Of a stretch of 64,000 nt of DNA, positions 11,871 through 24,001 are shown in pieces. The number at the start of each line of letters is the position of its first letter. The first letter of the stretch is position 1. Source of the stretch: Metellina segmentata (lineage: Eukaryota > Arthropoda > Arachnida > Araneae > Tetragnathidae); assembly GCA_947359465.1 (NCBI GenBank), contig OX375881.1:79209914-79273913 (forward strand). Direction: 5' to 3'. The notes under the pieces are model-generated. The model made no database searches. It was given only the letters and a program-made list of their open reading frames with translations, and was not told where the DNA came from. Position numbers and translations under genes: made by a program.

Positions 11871-12197
11871 GCCGACCAACCGGTATAGTGGTTAAGGTGT
11901 TAGCCTCTAGATCGGAAGGTTCCTGGTTCGAATCCGGGTCCGGGCATGGATGTTTGTAAACGTATGGTCTAGAGGCGGCTGGTGCACCTTAAATCTGTCG
12001 TGGCCGAAATTCCTCACGTTGGGTTGGCGTGGAAGTTTGGAGAGTGGGGTGTCAGCTCAGGTGTTGCTTCGTCATCTGACCGTGGTTCAAAATTACGAGG
12101 TTCCCTTAAGGGACTGATTCCGGACCGTCGTCAATAGCCCGTTGTATTGCTCTAGTTAGTACGACGTTATCTAAAAAAAAAAATTACCAAAAAAAAA
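11871..12197 (+). repeat. tRNA-headed SINE (family A)
   Basis: Complete head (GCCGACCAACCGGTATAGTGG, B box GGTTCGAATCC) and body, ending in an A-rich tail containing ATTACC. A 13-bp target duplication TTTCGAAATAGTG lies at 11858-11870 and 12198-12210. A short deletion in the body near 12100 removes part of the 'gtgttgtcctcggatc' block present in other copies. Confidence 0.9.
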
Positions 12198-13015
12198 TTT
12201 CGAAATAGTGAAAATAGAAATTAAAAATAAAAGCTCTTTTATAGCAATTTCAAGCTGGTAAAATGTTCTGATTTTTTTTCACTGGGGGAATAAATAAAAC
12301 TCATTTTTAAAATGAATGTTTTTTTATTAAATTAATATTTTAATAAAAATGAAAGAGCATGCATTGAGAAATCTAAGTATAATTAAAATTATACTTAGAT
12401 CTGGAAGAAATAAAATTGGATGCCTAATTTATGTATAAGTGCAACATTTATCTATTTTACTATCTAATGCAAATATTATTTTGAAATTTGTATTTAATAA
12501 GTGTAAACTTCCTGTTATTCAACCCTCGACCTGCCACTGCTTGTAAATACATCTGGAATGTTCTATCTTGATATAAAATGCACTCAAGAATGATATTTAA
12601 GCTTGGTCAAATTATGTTTCTTTATCAAAAGTTATTTCCAATATGTCATAATTTATATTTAACTTGCAGAAAGTTAATCTGCCATCATTCACAAAACAAA
12701 GTTCTAGCTTTCAAATTCGCTCTCAATTTTGAATTTTTTTGAAAATTTCCTTAAAATCTGATATTTTGCCGAACTTAACCATGTTAGTTGATTTGTAAAC
12801 ATTAAAATATACATGAAGCCAAAGCGATCCTGACGCTATGTTACCAAACGCTGCTTCCGGTTAGTGACATTCGTGCCGCGCTCCGCTTTCGAGTAGAGAT
12901 CAATGGTATTATGAATGCCAAAGCAAAGAGCAATTGCCAAATCTGTGTAGAGATAGGCTTTCAAGACGCCAAACACCACGTGATACAATCAGCCAATGAA
13001 ACAACTTAGGAGTTC
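12198..13015. other. Non-coding stretch with one perfect palindrome
   Basis: No gene seen. At 12371-12400 a 14-bp inverted repeat (ATCTAAGTATAATT with its complement, 2-nt centre) could form a hairpin; its function is unknown. Confidence 0.4.
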
Positions 13016-13790
13016 TTGAAACGATCTCCTTTGAATCGCTTGTGTTTGAAACACAGTCATATAACGAAGCAACACTTGAGCTGGCACCCCACTCTCCAAA
13101 CTTCAACCCTAAACTTGTCACCTGACAGTGGTTCAAAATACATGGTGCTGTCCTCGGATCTTTCACTTAGGGGATTGGTCCCGGACCGTCGTCAATAGCC
13201 CGTTGTGTTGCTCTGGTGTGACGTTAATTAAAATTACCTTTCCTCCACACCAACGGGAGGACATTTGAGGCCACGACGAATTTAAAATCCACCAACATCT
13301 TTTGTTCACGACGGTCTTTGGCTGGATTCGAACTTGCAAACTTCTGGTTGCTAATTCGATGATTTTCCAATCGGGTAGGTGGTATTTTAATTAATGTCGA
13401 GCTAGAGCAACAAAACGGACAATTGACAACCATCTGGGATCAATCCCCAAGGGAAAGAATCGAGGACAACACATAATTTTGAACCCCGGTCAGATGACAA
13501 AGTAACACCTGAGCTGTAACCCACTCCAAACTTCCGTACCACGCTAACATAATAGCCCGTTGTGTTGCTCTAGTTCGACGTTAATTAAAAATTACTAATT
13601 AATACGCCAACATGAGGTAATTAGTAATTATTAGATCAATCCCTTAAGGGAAAGATACGAGGACAACACCTCGTAATTTGCCAACATGAGGACTTTTGAG
13701 GCCACGATATAATTAACGTTCCCTTTGTACACGACGGTGTTTAATGGACCCTCCAATTGCTAATCCGTTACTCTTTCAACACGGCCACCG
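13016..13790. repeat. Cluster of degraded SINE family A fragments
   Basis: Several partial copies in both orientations: about 13050-13230 plus ('gaagcaacacttgagctgg' and the 'ggatctttcactta..ggga' block are jumbled), about 13390-13560 minus and about 13610-13790 minus ('cccttaagggaaagatacgagg'). Boundaries are approximate. It looks like repeated insertion and decay at one site. Confidence 0.6.
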
Positions 13791-14141
13791 CGTCCCATTC
13801 CGTCCAGGCTACCTCGACACTGAATTCAAGTGGACAGCTTTTCAAATAAAATTTAAAATATGACTACCGCCAACAGGAAGGTATGGATTGCTACCCCTCT
13901 ATATTAAAAAAAAAAGGTTCTGTCACAGCCGCAGGATTGAAAACTCGTTTTCTTCGTTTGATTCTTAGACGGTTACCCTAGAAAGTACGGATCAGAAAAT
14001 TACGAAATTAACATGGTTTGTTCAAAAATTGTATCGGGAACAAATTGGTGAAGATTTCTTTTCGATGCAGCTATTAGTTTAGGGTTAATATGTGTCAAAG
14101 TCGAAAAAAGCGAAATTTCTAACGCAAGTGAGCAAAACAAG
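13791..14141. other. Non-coding stretch, nothing recognised
   Basis: No ORF or repeat family assigned. Confidence 0.35.
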
Positions 14142-14143
14142 TA

Positions 14144-16357
14144 GGGGAAGACGGGGTACAATGAAACAAGGGGTACAATGAAACATTACTTCTAAAACCA
14201 GTAAAATTTGTCACAGAAAGTTGTAATTTATACATATGTTATGTAACTATATGTTCTAATTACTGATGTGATTTGGATACATTTGCACTTTTACAACATT
14301 AGCAATATAGAAAATTATTGGTTTTTCACCATTGAAAGTAAGTTTCTTTACTAAAAGTAATTTTGTTTCTTTTTCCTCGTTGTAATATATAATAATTATT
14401 TTTTCTATACATTGTTATCTTTGTGTTGTTATCTTCATTCCTCCAAAACCAAAATTTAAAAAAATAAATATTAGAAGTTTAAAAATTTTTTTTATTTAGT
14501 AACCTCAGTACGGGGTACAATGATACACTTGCAGACGGGGTACAATGAAACATGTTTCATTGTGCCCCGGGTGAATGCATTTACTTGAAGTAATGTATCA
14601 CTGGTAAATATAATATCATTGATATAAAATAACATATTACTGGTTGTCACTAATATAAATAAAACACTTTTACTAAGGAAATGGCTACACTTAACATTAA
14701 AAAAAAAGGCAACACCAATTCAAAACGGTAATTTTGAAAGCATGCAAAATTAAACTGCTTTTTTTTTCCTTAAAAAAAGTACAGATTTCAATAGTAAGTT
14801 AGTTTTTATGGATTCAAAAACATTTAAGAATACTTTATTTATTTCATAGATCTAAACTGCACTTGCTTCAGTACACATTCCTCCTAAAGTTCTCAGTCCC
14901 CCAAAAAACAAATAGGTCAATCAACTTCTGTTGAAAGGGGTGTTCTTGTTACTATGTGTGGATTTATTAAAGCTTCTGAAAATTCTATACCCCATTATTT
15001 AATATTTCCTAGAGTAAATTTCAAGTTTTGCATGTTGAATGGAGCTCCACCTGGGACTACGGGTGATGCAAAAAAATCCGTATGGATGAATGGAGATATT
15101 TTTGTTGATGTTCTAACACATTTCCAGGCACATACACGCTGTTCGAGAGAAAATCCAGCTGTACAAATAATGGACAATCTTTAATCACATATTACGATTT
15201 CCAGTCTAAATTTTACGAAATATAACGGAATTGTTGTTGTAACCCTGCCCCCACATACCAGTAACAAATTGCAGCCTTTAGACAAAACTGTTCAAGTCAC
15301 TTAAAAATGTCTTCAATCTAGCTGCAAATGATTGGATGCTGTGTAATCCAGGTCGTACAATCTCTATCTATGATATATCTTTTTTGCTTGGCAATGCTTA
15401 TTGCAAGTCTTTCACTCCACAAAATATTACAAAAGGTTTTACAGCGACTGGAATATGACCTTTCAATAGAAAAAAGTTTTTTGAAGAAGATTATTTGGTG
15501 TTCTTACGTGTCAAATAGGCCTTGTCCTACTGAAAATTATTTCCATGGTCAGATCAATGAAACTGAAGACCAGACAGACAAAACACAAGAATCCCAGAAG
15601 TGGTGGATCTTGCCATTAATAGATCAGAATCACCGACTGCAGGTTGTTCAGCAACTGTTCATACACTATGCACTAGCTCCAAACCTGTGAGGAAATACAT
15701 TTCTCCTCAAGAGGTAAAACATTACCCCAAGGCTGGTCCAAAAAAAGTAGGAAAAGTAGGAAAACGTTAAAAAAAATTGTTCTAACCACGCTAGTAAAAA
15801 ATTCTCTTGTTAAGCAATTAGAAAGTAAAAAGATGAAAAAACTAAGAAGATATTGTTTTCAAAACAAACTACCTCCTACAGACACTGAAGACGACGATGA
15901 TCCAGATTATTTTCCAGCTCCAGCTGATAACTGAAGTACTAAGAATGAGACATCCACACATAACATGTGTGACACAAGCAATATCTGTATAAATGATTGT
16001 TTTTTTATATAATTAAGGAGGGTGAACTGAAACGTAAGGAAAGATATTCTGTTGGAAAAATCATAAATTTAAATGAAGTCGAATGTGACTAAAATAAACT
16101 ATATAGGGTGAAAGTTGCTTGCATCATTTGGAGTGTTTCATTGTACCCCGGCATACGGGGTACAATGAAACACTGTGAGACATTTACTTTTTGTTATTTT
16201 TCAAGCATAAAGATATTGTTTAGAATCTAATAAAAATTTATTTAGATGGGGAAAATACAAGATTAAAAGTATGCATTAATTAAATTTTTGTGCATGCAAA
16301 ATTGTGGACGGGAAAAAATAATTAGTAAATTTTGTTTCATTGTACCCCGTCTTCCCC
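14144..16357 (+). mobile_element. pogo/Tigger-like DNA transposon, 2.2 kb
   Basis: Terminal inverted repeats begin GGGGAAGACGGGGTACAATG on the left and end with the exact complement on the right. Both ends abut TA (14142-14143 and 16358-16359), the target duplication of the Tc1/mariner/pogo superfamily. The motif GGGGTACAATGAAAC recurs inside both ends: twice at the left end, twice plus one inverted copy near 14507-14570, and as an inverted pair near 16130-16172. The transposase inside is broken (separate entry). The ends look intact, so the copy might still have been mobilised in trans. Confidence 0.88.
14954..15930 (+). pseudogene. DDE_1 (pogo/jerky-like) transposase relic
   Basis: The ORF 14954-15184 carries IPHYLIFPRV, GAPPGTTGDA, SVWMNGDIFVDVLTHF and ends before the expected third catalytic Asp block (DN of VQIMDN is present). 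It then continues through stops and frame changes. Around 15215-15300 a 'NGIVVVTLPPHTS..LQPLDKTVQ'-like order can be read. At about 15325-15490 come NDWMLCNPGRTISIYDISFL, NITKGFTATGI and PFNRK, all diagnostic of DDE_1 transposases of the Tigger/jerky group. The N-terminal CENP-B-type helix-turn-helix is not found between the left end and 14954, so an internal deletion is likely. Non-functional. Confidence 0.8.
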
Positions 16358-16499
16358 TACATATTTTTAGTCCTCAGCCTTGAGTTTTTTTACAGTTCCT
16401 CTAAACTTAAATTTTGTACCTCACCAAGTTTTTTTAGAAATTTCAATTTGATTCCTGATAATATTTTTTTTATAATTCGGGAAAAATAAGGAACATTTC

Positions 16500-16840
16500 G
16501 TTACTTTTTTGTTAAAACTGTCATATCTCTAACTTAATACTATTTGTTTTTAAATTTGAAAACATCACAGGAAACCTGACAATATACTCTTTCTTATGGT
16601 ACATTTATTTTTGAAATTGGTTCATAAATAAATTCGAGTGATTAAAATTTGTCCATAGAAATTTCGGAACTTTTAGATCGTAATTACCGATACAAAACTA
16701 AAATTGTCATATCTATTGCTTATTACTATTAGTTTTAAAATTTGAAAATACCACTTGAAAGAAGGAATACTTAGAAGATACCCTTTTGTATGGTATAATT
16801 AAAAAAAAAATTGGTTCATAAATAAATTCGATAAATGTAA
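16500..16840. repeat. Imperfect tandem duplication, about 170-bp unit
   Basis: Two diverged units share the order 'actgtcatatct', 'ttactatt.gtttt.aaatttgaaaa' and 'attggttcataaataaattcga' (first about 16510-16640, second about 16695-16830). No coding capacity. Confidence 0.5.
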
Positions 16841-16859
16841 AGTATAATTTAGGGATTGT

Positions 16860-17110
16860 GTATAAATCTTTCATCGCAGAGATGAAACGTTATATCCTTC
16901 TAGATGGTCTCGGGGTAAAACTCTATGTGACGTCATGGCTCGGAAAGACGCTTGCGAAAGGAGTGTTAGTTTGCAAAGCAAACCAAATGGGATTGCATAG
17001 CAATCATCAAGGGTTGGCGAGCGGTGGCGGAGAGGTGTTGACGGAGCCCTCTAGTGTAACGAATGTGACCAATTTAATGTTCGAAAATATTGCAAATATA
17101 CCTTCATACT
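16860..17110 (+). repeat. Dispersed repeat also present near 6080 and 19460
   Basis: It shares 'gcaaaccaaatgggattgcatagcaatca' style text with 6080-6240 and 19440-19495. The short ORF here (GTG 16858) is probably chance. Class unknown. Confidence 0.35.
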
Positions 17111-17199
17111 TTTTTGCCAGTTGGAAATTAATTTATCCTTTCCAACACTAATCAAGCTGCTGCATGTTAAATCTGTCGGGGATACTTTGAATTTTTAAT

Positions 17200-18860
17200 C
17201 GATGGATAATTAGGTGTTGATGAGGTCATGGAGAACCAGGCACCAAAGGGATCTAAATCTCCAGAACTGACAGTATAGTACTTGATAAATGGGCCTGCCT
17301 TGGTATTTGGTAATCCTAAAAAATTACTAGATAAGAATAAAACTGAATAATAAAAAAAATGTATTGATATAGTTTTTTTCTTTCTTTTATGTATTGAATG
17401 TTTCCAACGAGGGCAGAGTAAGTTTGTTTAATTGAAACCATTGAAAGAAAAATAATAAATAAGTAAATAAAGTAACAAAATAAGTAATAAAAAATGGGAA
17501 GAGCTTCTCAATAGCTGTACAAAATTAATTGTATTGTTATTGACGGTACGACAGATGGTAGGAATGGTTGAATTGGGGTAGTTGCAGGATTTCAGTCTCC
17601 AAGAAGAAGCGTTTTGCGAGATCTTTATTTATTTTGGAGGAGCGTAGGATCATAAATTTCAATTTCTTTTACTGTAAGGTTTATATTTCTTTCAATTTCC
17701 AAGAAAAATTTACGGGATATTTTTAATTAAGTTTTAACTGGGGGGAATTTTGAGGGTGTTTTTCTTATATTGCTATCAATAGTACTACATATATGGTTTT
17801 TGTAATTTAGCGGTAGATAAGATTTTGAATACGTTCAATTTTTTTAATTTTGGTCTCACTAGCAGCCTTTTGTATTGGGCAAGCATATATTATGATCGGC
17901 CGAACGAATAAGTAAATTTGTTTCCTGTTGTCTATAGTGATAATGTTGAGCTTCAAGAAATAAGTGGATACATGACTGCGGAAGTTTTCCGAAATTTGTA
18001 TTATATGTGTTCTTTATGCGGATTCTAATAAATATGACAGTCTATGATAACTTTTAAGTATTTTGTCTGTAAAGATCAAGGGATATGTTGTCCGTAAAGT
18101 TTAAGTTGCGGTAATTTAATAGGATCTCTGCAGAAAAACATGATGGCTGCAATCTTACCGACATTACATTTGGAAGTTCAAGTGACAAGCTAGAAAGAAG
18201 CAGAAGCAATTGAGATTGATGGAGCGCATAGCCCCTTAGGGGCCTTAATATCCAGTACTGATGATGAATGGCTTGAGAAAAATTGATGACTTTCAGGTTA
18301 ATTAAAAATCGGACAATTGTTATGGATTAAGTAGCCGTTGAAGCTTTGGAAAGGACGCGAGATAGGTTTGATCATGAGCTCTTTAGACGCAGTCTGGCCT
18401 TGGTGGAATCATCCGCTCAAGTGCGGCCCACTCGGGACGTTATATATGGCTCTTGGTAAGCTTTAGTAGCACGGCCAATGACAGAGTAGGGATCGGTTAG
18501 CCCGTTCTCTGTAAGTTTTACGAAGTTAAGATTAACATGGGGGAAATTTGGAAGAAATTAATGGAGAATGGATGCATTGGGATGGTAATTAATTACCAAG
18601 TAGTAATGAGACTCTTGGTCTTCTCTTATTCTGAGGTATTTAAGCTAGAATATGTGTAAATTAGGGTCTGCGAGGAACAATTTTGAATTTTGATTTTTTT
18701 TGTAAAATTTATAGTATTATCTGCGAACGTACTAAAACTATGGTTTTGTCGGTTCGAGGAATATCATTCATGTATCTTTCTATTATAAAAGAAAATCTTT
18801 CGGTCTTTTTCAGGTTTATTCGCTTTGTGATTGGTAGATAGCGAGTCACGTGGTAGCGAG
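17200..18860 (-). pseudogene. Jockey-like LINE reverse transcriptase relic (C-terminal half)
   Basis: On the minus strand the order of a Jockey-clade RT is readable through many frameshifts: YMNDIPRTDKT at about 18770, a FADNTI (FADDT-like) catalytic block at about 18727-18710, then an LKLYGQHI-type 'GV' block near 18090 and RPIIIYACPIQ near 17880 (canonical RPILTYACPVW). Downstream, a trace such as AKRFFLETE near 17600 resembles the usual tail. Highly decayed. Confidence 0.65.
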
Positions 18861-19495
18861 TCTTGTGGTTCAGCGGTCTAATGAATGTGGAGTACGCGCA
18901 GACGATAAATACAGTCATAATTTTTAATTAATTAGTTCGGAAAATTTGAGAGCACGCGCTAGAAAGTTTGCAATGTTTTCAGAAAAACCGGGAAATTCTG
19001 TCGCCGTTTCCATAGCAAATCTTAAAAAGTACTATCACAACACGAATCAGCTAAAACATTTAAAATTATGATGAGATTTCCTCTGAATTTTAACAATATG
19101 TTATTTATTTAACAATTTCCTTTTTTATGTGGAAATAAGATGTTTGGTTCTTGACATTTTTTAAAACATTTTGTTTTTATTTACCGTACATTTCCGTGTA
19201 TAAGACGAAAAGTTTTGGAACGTTTTCTACAGCTAAAGTACGGGGGTCGGCTTATATACGGATCCGCTAACCTCGCAAAAAAAGTAGTCAATTTTCCATT
19301 ACTCGGGCGCATGCAATAAATATCGCAATGGGAAGGGAACCTTCAATTAACGTCGTATTAGAGGTCCGGGATCAATCCATCATCAATCCAAATGGGGATT
19401 GATTGTGATGCAATCACATCCCCCTCATTGTTGAAAAGTACAGTTCACGAAACGAACTAAATATGATTGCTTAGCAATCATCAGGGGTTGACGAG
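18861..19495. other. Non-coding stretch with repeat scraps
   Basis: It contains a short SINE-derived scrap at about 19338-19420 ('aattaacgtcgtattagagg', 'gggatcaatcc') and, at 19440-19495, the dispersed 'gcttagcaatcatcaggggttg' repeat. No gene. Confidence 0.4.
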
Positions 19496-20295
19496 TGTCA
19501 TACGACATCCGTCCTTTCCAAAATTCAGTACCAATCCCGAAGAATAGAACCCAATTTCCCAGTTTAACACCATACGAGAGAAACGATTTGGCCTTTTGAA
19601 AGACGCTTCCGTTCTCACATCTGCAAAATCGCTTAACGAAACTTTCCCCTAATGATAAAACCAGATGTGTGAAGTTACCATGTCCGTTGGGGCCGACAGA
19701 ATTGGAGTGGAATCGCACAGTGCTTGGCGTATAACGATATTCCACCCAACCATAGCACGAGCGCTGTCGGCAATCTTTTCGCTCCAAGCACTGCTTGGCG
19801 AGAGAAATGCTCAAGCACGAAAACGAGAGTTTTCGATTCACCAGTCTTCCCTTCGCCCCGTCTGGACTGGAGTGGCACAACAACTCAGGTATTTAAATGT
19901 TTTGAATTACACTCTCCCCTCCTTAAATTTTTGACAATTTCATATCTCTAGTGAGACTTGTCACCTCCCACGGAAGTAACGACTCTATTCTTGGACTATT
20001 TCTGTGGCTTGTTAAAAAGACTAGAGCATTATAAAAATCCATTCCAACTCCCCCTGGAACACCACCAGCCCTCGAATAACGTTGTACTGACAACTATCAT
20101 TATTACCAGTACAACTTATGTATATTTACTCTCGAGTGAATAAACAGGGATTCATTTGTCACCAGAACTCTGTCTTTCTTACAATCACGGAAAACCAACG
20201 CACAATAAGCTCTAATCATTCCTCCTTAGTGAATATTTCTAAACTCCCACTATACGATCCTAAATCTGAAAATCTCCATTGTAACCATTGTTACA
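19496..20295 (+). repeat. 5' LTR of Gypsy element 1 (800 bp)
   Basis: It starts TGTCATACG and ends TTGTTACA. By eye it matches 24002-24798 with a single substitution noticed (T at 19545 region versus C in the other copy). ORFs inside it on either strand are artefacts. Confidence 0.93.
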
Positions 20296-21029
20296 ATAAG
20301 TGGTGCCATACGACCAGTCAGTATAAAAATCTGATAGTTATTTTCGTGAAAATAACGAACTTCAGTCATTCTTTTTTCTTCAACTTTAGGGTGTGACGCT
20401 TAATAGTATACGGCAAAACCGACCGTTTTCGTGACGTCACACACTAACTGCCCCCCCCTCAACGAATGAACGTAAAGATAGAGCCCGCGTGATTTGAATT
20501 CTTGTTTATTTACATCGGAACTTTATCTGGTTGTTCATACTGTAATATACAATTCAATACTTAGACAATTTATTGGGAACAAAGCAATTTGATTTTTTTA
20601 TTTAAATTTAATAATTGGAAATTGACTATTCATTATTGATTTACACTTGTTATTATATCATGTCATATTTCCAATTTTAATTTCAACCTGTCTCAACTAT
20701 ATAATATTGCTATATTTATTTACTTGTGCCTTAATTTCTGATATTTTGCATAAAATATTTTGTTCTATTTACATATTCTTACTTAAGTTTATTACGCCAA
20801 TCCTCCTGATATTTATTCATCTTTACTGTTGTTTACAAAGTGTTACACACAATAACTCAGACATTGTAGTTCTGAAACACCACACAAACCAAATCACATA
20901 TTTTATCTGTGCATTTCATAATTTATCCTTACTTTTAATCCACACCTTTCATATTTTACCTTGCATTCCATATTTTAATTTGTACTTCTTACTGTGTGAA
21001 ATAACAACCAACGGGGCACACCTTAACAT
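20296..21029 (+). other. 5' leader of Gypsy element 1
   Basis: Primer binding site region, then an AT-rich untranslated leader. An ORF at 20647-21090 is hydrophobic and compositionally biased, and overlaps gag in another frame; I do not regard it as a gene. Confidence 0.5.
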
Positions 21030-22199
21030 ATGCCCCAAAGATCATCAAAACGTGTTAAAACAAAAAAGCAAACTTCAAAACAAGAGATAACCATAATGGC
21101 CAACCCCAGCCTCACATTGGAATTGATTCCATACTACAATGGGTCACCAGAAAACACAGACAACTTCTTCCTACAGTTAAAACGAGTCATCAATATCAAC
21201 AAATGGGATTTTCCCACAGTGCAAGCCATACTTGGAGCTCGACTTACGGGTCCAGCTCTAGAGTATTTCTCAACAAACCCCCAGTGCAAGATGGCAACCA
21301 ATATTGAAGAAGTCGAAAATATAATATCGAGTTTCTTCAAAAATAAAAAATCTGATGCTGAGAAACAACAAGAGATCCACTTTATCAAGTACTCCACCGG
21401 AGAAAATATTAAAAATTTTGCACATCGCCTGCAGATATCTGCAGAAACCATCTACAATAAAACAACCACACCAGAAGCCAAAGCCATAGCTGACAATCTA
21501 ATACTCACGAAATTCATTGCATCACTCCCTGATGTCTTCAGAAATAAATTGATCAGCAAAAACCCTGCCACACTTAACGAAGCCATCAACATAGCTGAAA
21601 AGATTCAAACGCAGCAACAACAACACCAGGTGTGTTCCACTACACTGTTACCACCAGTACACACCAGCGATCACGAGGACAACAGAATCAATGGGAGACT
21701 CGATGCAATCTCACACCAAATTGCCACTCTACAGATCACTAAAGCCAATGAAATGCCACAACAACGACCGGCAAGGATGCCAACAGAACCCACTAGGTCA
21801 ACAATCTCCTGTGTATTCTGTGGACGAAATGGCCACATCATGCAAGACTGCCGTCAATTCCAGCGTGTGATGAACCGTAATGATCAACAACAAGACACCT
21901 TCAGGCCACAGCGACAACAACGTCAGCAATTCAACAACAGAGCTCAGCGATACCAGCCACCTGAACGACAACAACCTGGCCAACACTATGCTCACTTCGA
22001 AGTACCCCAAGTACCAGTGTGGCAACCATACCAGGCATTCCAGACAGAACAGATGTTCCCACCACAACAACATGGGTACCCCAACACACAAAGTTATCAG
22101 CCAATGCAGCCAAGTTCTCACCATGTGGCAACAGCTGCACTGAATGACCATACAGTACCCAAAGAAATCAATCCAACCACAATTGCACATTTAAACTAG
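21030..22199 (+). CDS. Gag polyprotein of Gypsy element 1
   Basis: 389 codons from ATG 21030; a second ATG at 21096 in the same frame could be the true start (MANPSLTLELIPYYNG). Residues 30-200 form a retrotransposon capsid region with typical text (LTGPALEYF, IKYSTGENIKNFAHRLQ, FIASLPDVFRNKL). A Gln-rich linker follows, then one CCHC zinc knuckle (CVFCGRNGHIMQDC, about residues 258-271) and a Gln/Pro-rich tail. It would form the retrotransposon particle and bind its RNA. The frame is open throughout. The following protease is in another frame, so a frameshift or a separate start was used for pol. Confidence 0.88.
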   Translation: MPQRSSKRVKTKKQTSKQEITIMANPSLTLELIPYYNGSPENTDNFFLQLKRVININKWDFPTVQAILGARLTGPALEYFSTNPQCKMATNIEEVENIISSFFKNKKSDAEKQQEIHFIKYSTGENIKNFAHRLQISAETIYNKTTTPEAKAIADNLILTKFIASLPDVFRNKLISKNPATLNEAINIAEKIQTQQQQHQVCSTTLLPPVHTSDHEDNRINGRLDAISHQIATLQITKANEMPQQRPARMPTEPTRSTISCVFCGRNGHIMQDCRQFQRVMNRNDQQQDTFRPQRQQRQQFNNRAQRYQPPERQQPGQHYAHFEVPQVPVWQPYQAFQTEQMFPPQQHGYPNTQSYQPMQPSSHHVATAALNDHTVPKEINPTTIAHLN

Positions 22200-22249
22200 A
22201 AGCTGACGACCAGAACAACTCCCCTTGCCGTCACTCAACTACCCAAACA

Positions 22250-23147
22250 GTGGAGTTACCATATCAACTTATAATGAATGTTAACCACCATGCATCACTC
22301 CCCATGATCCATGTTAATGTTGCTGAAGAAAAGCTCACGTTCCTTGTCGACAGTGGAAGCAGCATCTCCCTACTCCCAGCTCACATCTTCCATGAAATAA
22401 AAGACAAAATCAATCACAAGTTCCTATCCAGACAGTGCACTATCAAAAGTGTCAACGACACAGAAGTCAAATTCCTATACTGTGTCGACATACCCAAGGA
22501 TCAACTCATCATTGAAAAACACAATCCTTGCTCTAACTGACAAGAAAGTGGATTTTGCAACTGCAGTAGCAGTACATAAACAAATGTACAATGCTACAAA
22601 GCATAGCAGCCATGGATTCACCCCTGACCTTCTCCATTTTGGAAGAAACCTGAGCCTCATCTTCGACATAATCGAGGAAACAGATGACACCCCACTCATC
22701 ACAGCCACTGGACATTCTAACGACCTGATACACTCATTGCAAATCCTTCGGAAAACAACTGAAGAGAATCTGAAGTGTCATCAAGACAAACAACAACAGA
22801 GACTCAACACAAACAGTGCTCAGCGTACAGTGAGGGAAAAGGATATTGTGTATGTTCGCAATAGAGATCAGTTTAAAGTCAAGTTTGCTGGACCCTATGA
22901 AGTCCTAAGGAAGCCAAATGCTCACACAGCCATTATTCAAGAACTGGACAATACAAAGGCTCCAGAGCTTACGATCAACACACACCGATTAAAAATCTCT
23001 ACTCGTCGTCTTCCGCACCTGTCAGATGCCACAACTTCGAATGGAACTAGTGCACTTTATTCAAATGAGAACTCTGGCCCTAGACTCCGCCCAAGACGAA
23101 ACCAAACATTGAGTATCCAGCAACGTCAAGATGGGACTCTTGTATAA
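22250..23147 (+). pseudogene. Pol remnant of Gypsy element 1: protease joined to integrase C-terminus
   Basis: 22250-22540 carries a retroviral-type aspartic protease (FLVDSGSSISLLPAHIF). At about 22515-22545 the sequence changes frame and becomes the end of a Gypsy integrase in the frame of 22449-23147: YNATKHSSHGFTPDLLHFGR, then the GPY/F-like KFAGPYEVLRKP and a basic tail. About two thirds of pol (RT, RNase H, HHCC and DDE core) is gone. The junction is abrupt and out of frame, so no joined product is expected. Confidence 0.85.
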
Positions 23148-24001
23148 AACACAGTATCATATATTTATTATTTTATCCATTTTATTTCTGTATTGCCTGT
23201 ATCAATTAACATATCGTTCAAATCATTGTATCTTGTCAAACGTAGAGTATTTAGACCTGTTTGTGTATAAGCCCCCCCCCTCCCCTACCTCCCTGTGTCA
23301 ATATTATGAGTGTATTAATCTGACCACAATGGGCCACTCCAGCGATCCAGTGGTGAGTATGTCGTTCCGCAACAGGGAAAATTATTCATGATAACAATCA
23401 ATAACTATCTTGTATATCTTTCAGAAGGAAGACCAACTCAACAATAGGGTTAGACCACAAGTAGGTCAGCCTACCGATTTCGCCTCCTATACATAATGGA
23501 GTTAGGGTCCTTGGGGATGTTTGGCCAACATACCTCAAGGTCCTCCTCAGCTTCATTCATCCCATACACTAAACCATGAGGCATTTCTGTGGCTGGCCAC
23601 TGTAGGGATGCTCCATGGTAAGTGTAATGTAAATTAAGGTCAACCCCTCTGACATATTCTCTCACATAGTGCAATATGCTTCAATTGGGATTCCTTTCGG
23701 CATAAGTGCAATAAAATAACAGGCACAAAAAGTCATCCTATATGACTCTTTAATTTTATATTGTTTATATATATTTTGTCTGTATGGTTTATTGCAATTT
23801 AGTTGTTATGTACTGTAAAATTCTTGCTATTATTCAAATCATGTGACTACAATGTGTATAAATTTGTTGTACTTTTATCTAACAATTATGTTGATTTTAG
23901 TGATGTCAATTATCCTCTGACATGGGTGGTGTTCCAGGCGGAAGTTCTCAGTTCCCAGCAAGTTAGTGAAACTCCTCAAAAGTTAAGAGGAGGGAAGAAG
24001 A
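23148..24001 (+). other. 3' region of Gypsy element 1, possible env trace
   Basis: A short ORF at 23131-23391 overlaps the end of pol and starts with a strongly hydrophobic signal-like segment (FIILSILFLYCLYQL). It could be the N-terminus of a lost env-like ORF, but this is only a suggestion. The rest is untranslated, ending in the polypurine tract at 23986-24001. Confidence 0.35.

Noticed and set aside
19425..20396. Several ORFs of 61-152 codons in the Gypsy 1 LTRs
   Set aside because: The same ORFs appear in both LTRs because the LTRs are identical; they have no family resemblance and lie in regulatory repeats.
20647..21090. 147-codon hydrophobic ORF before gag
   Set aside because: Composition follows the AT-rich leader, it overlaps gag in another frame, and no domain is recognisable.
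21798..22190. 130-codon minus-strand ORF opposite gag
   Set aside because: Shadow of the Gln-rich gag coding sequence.
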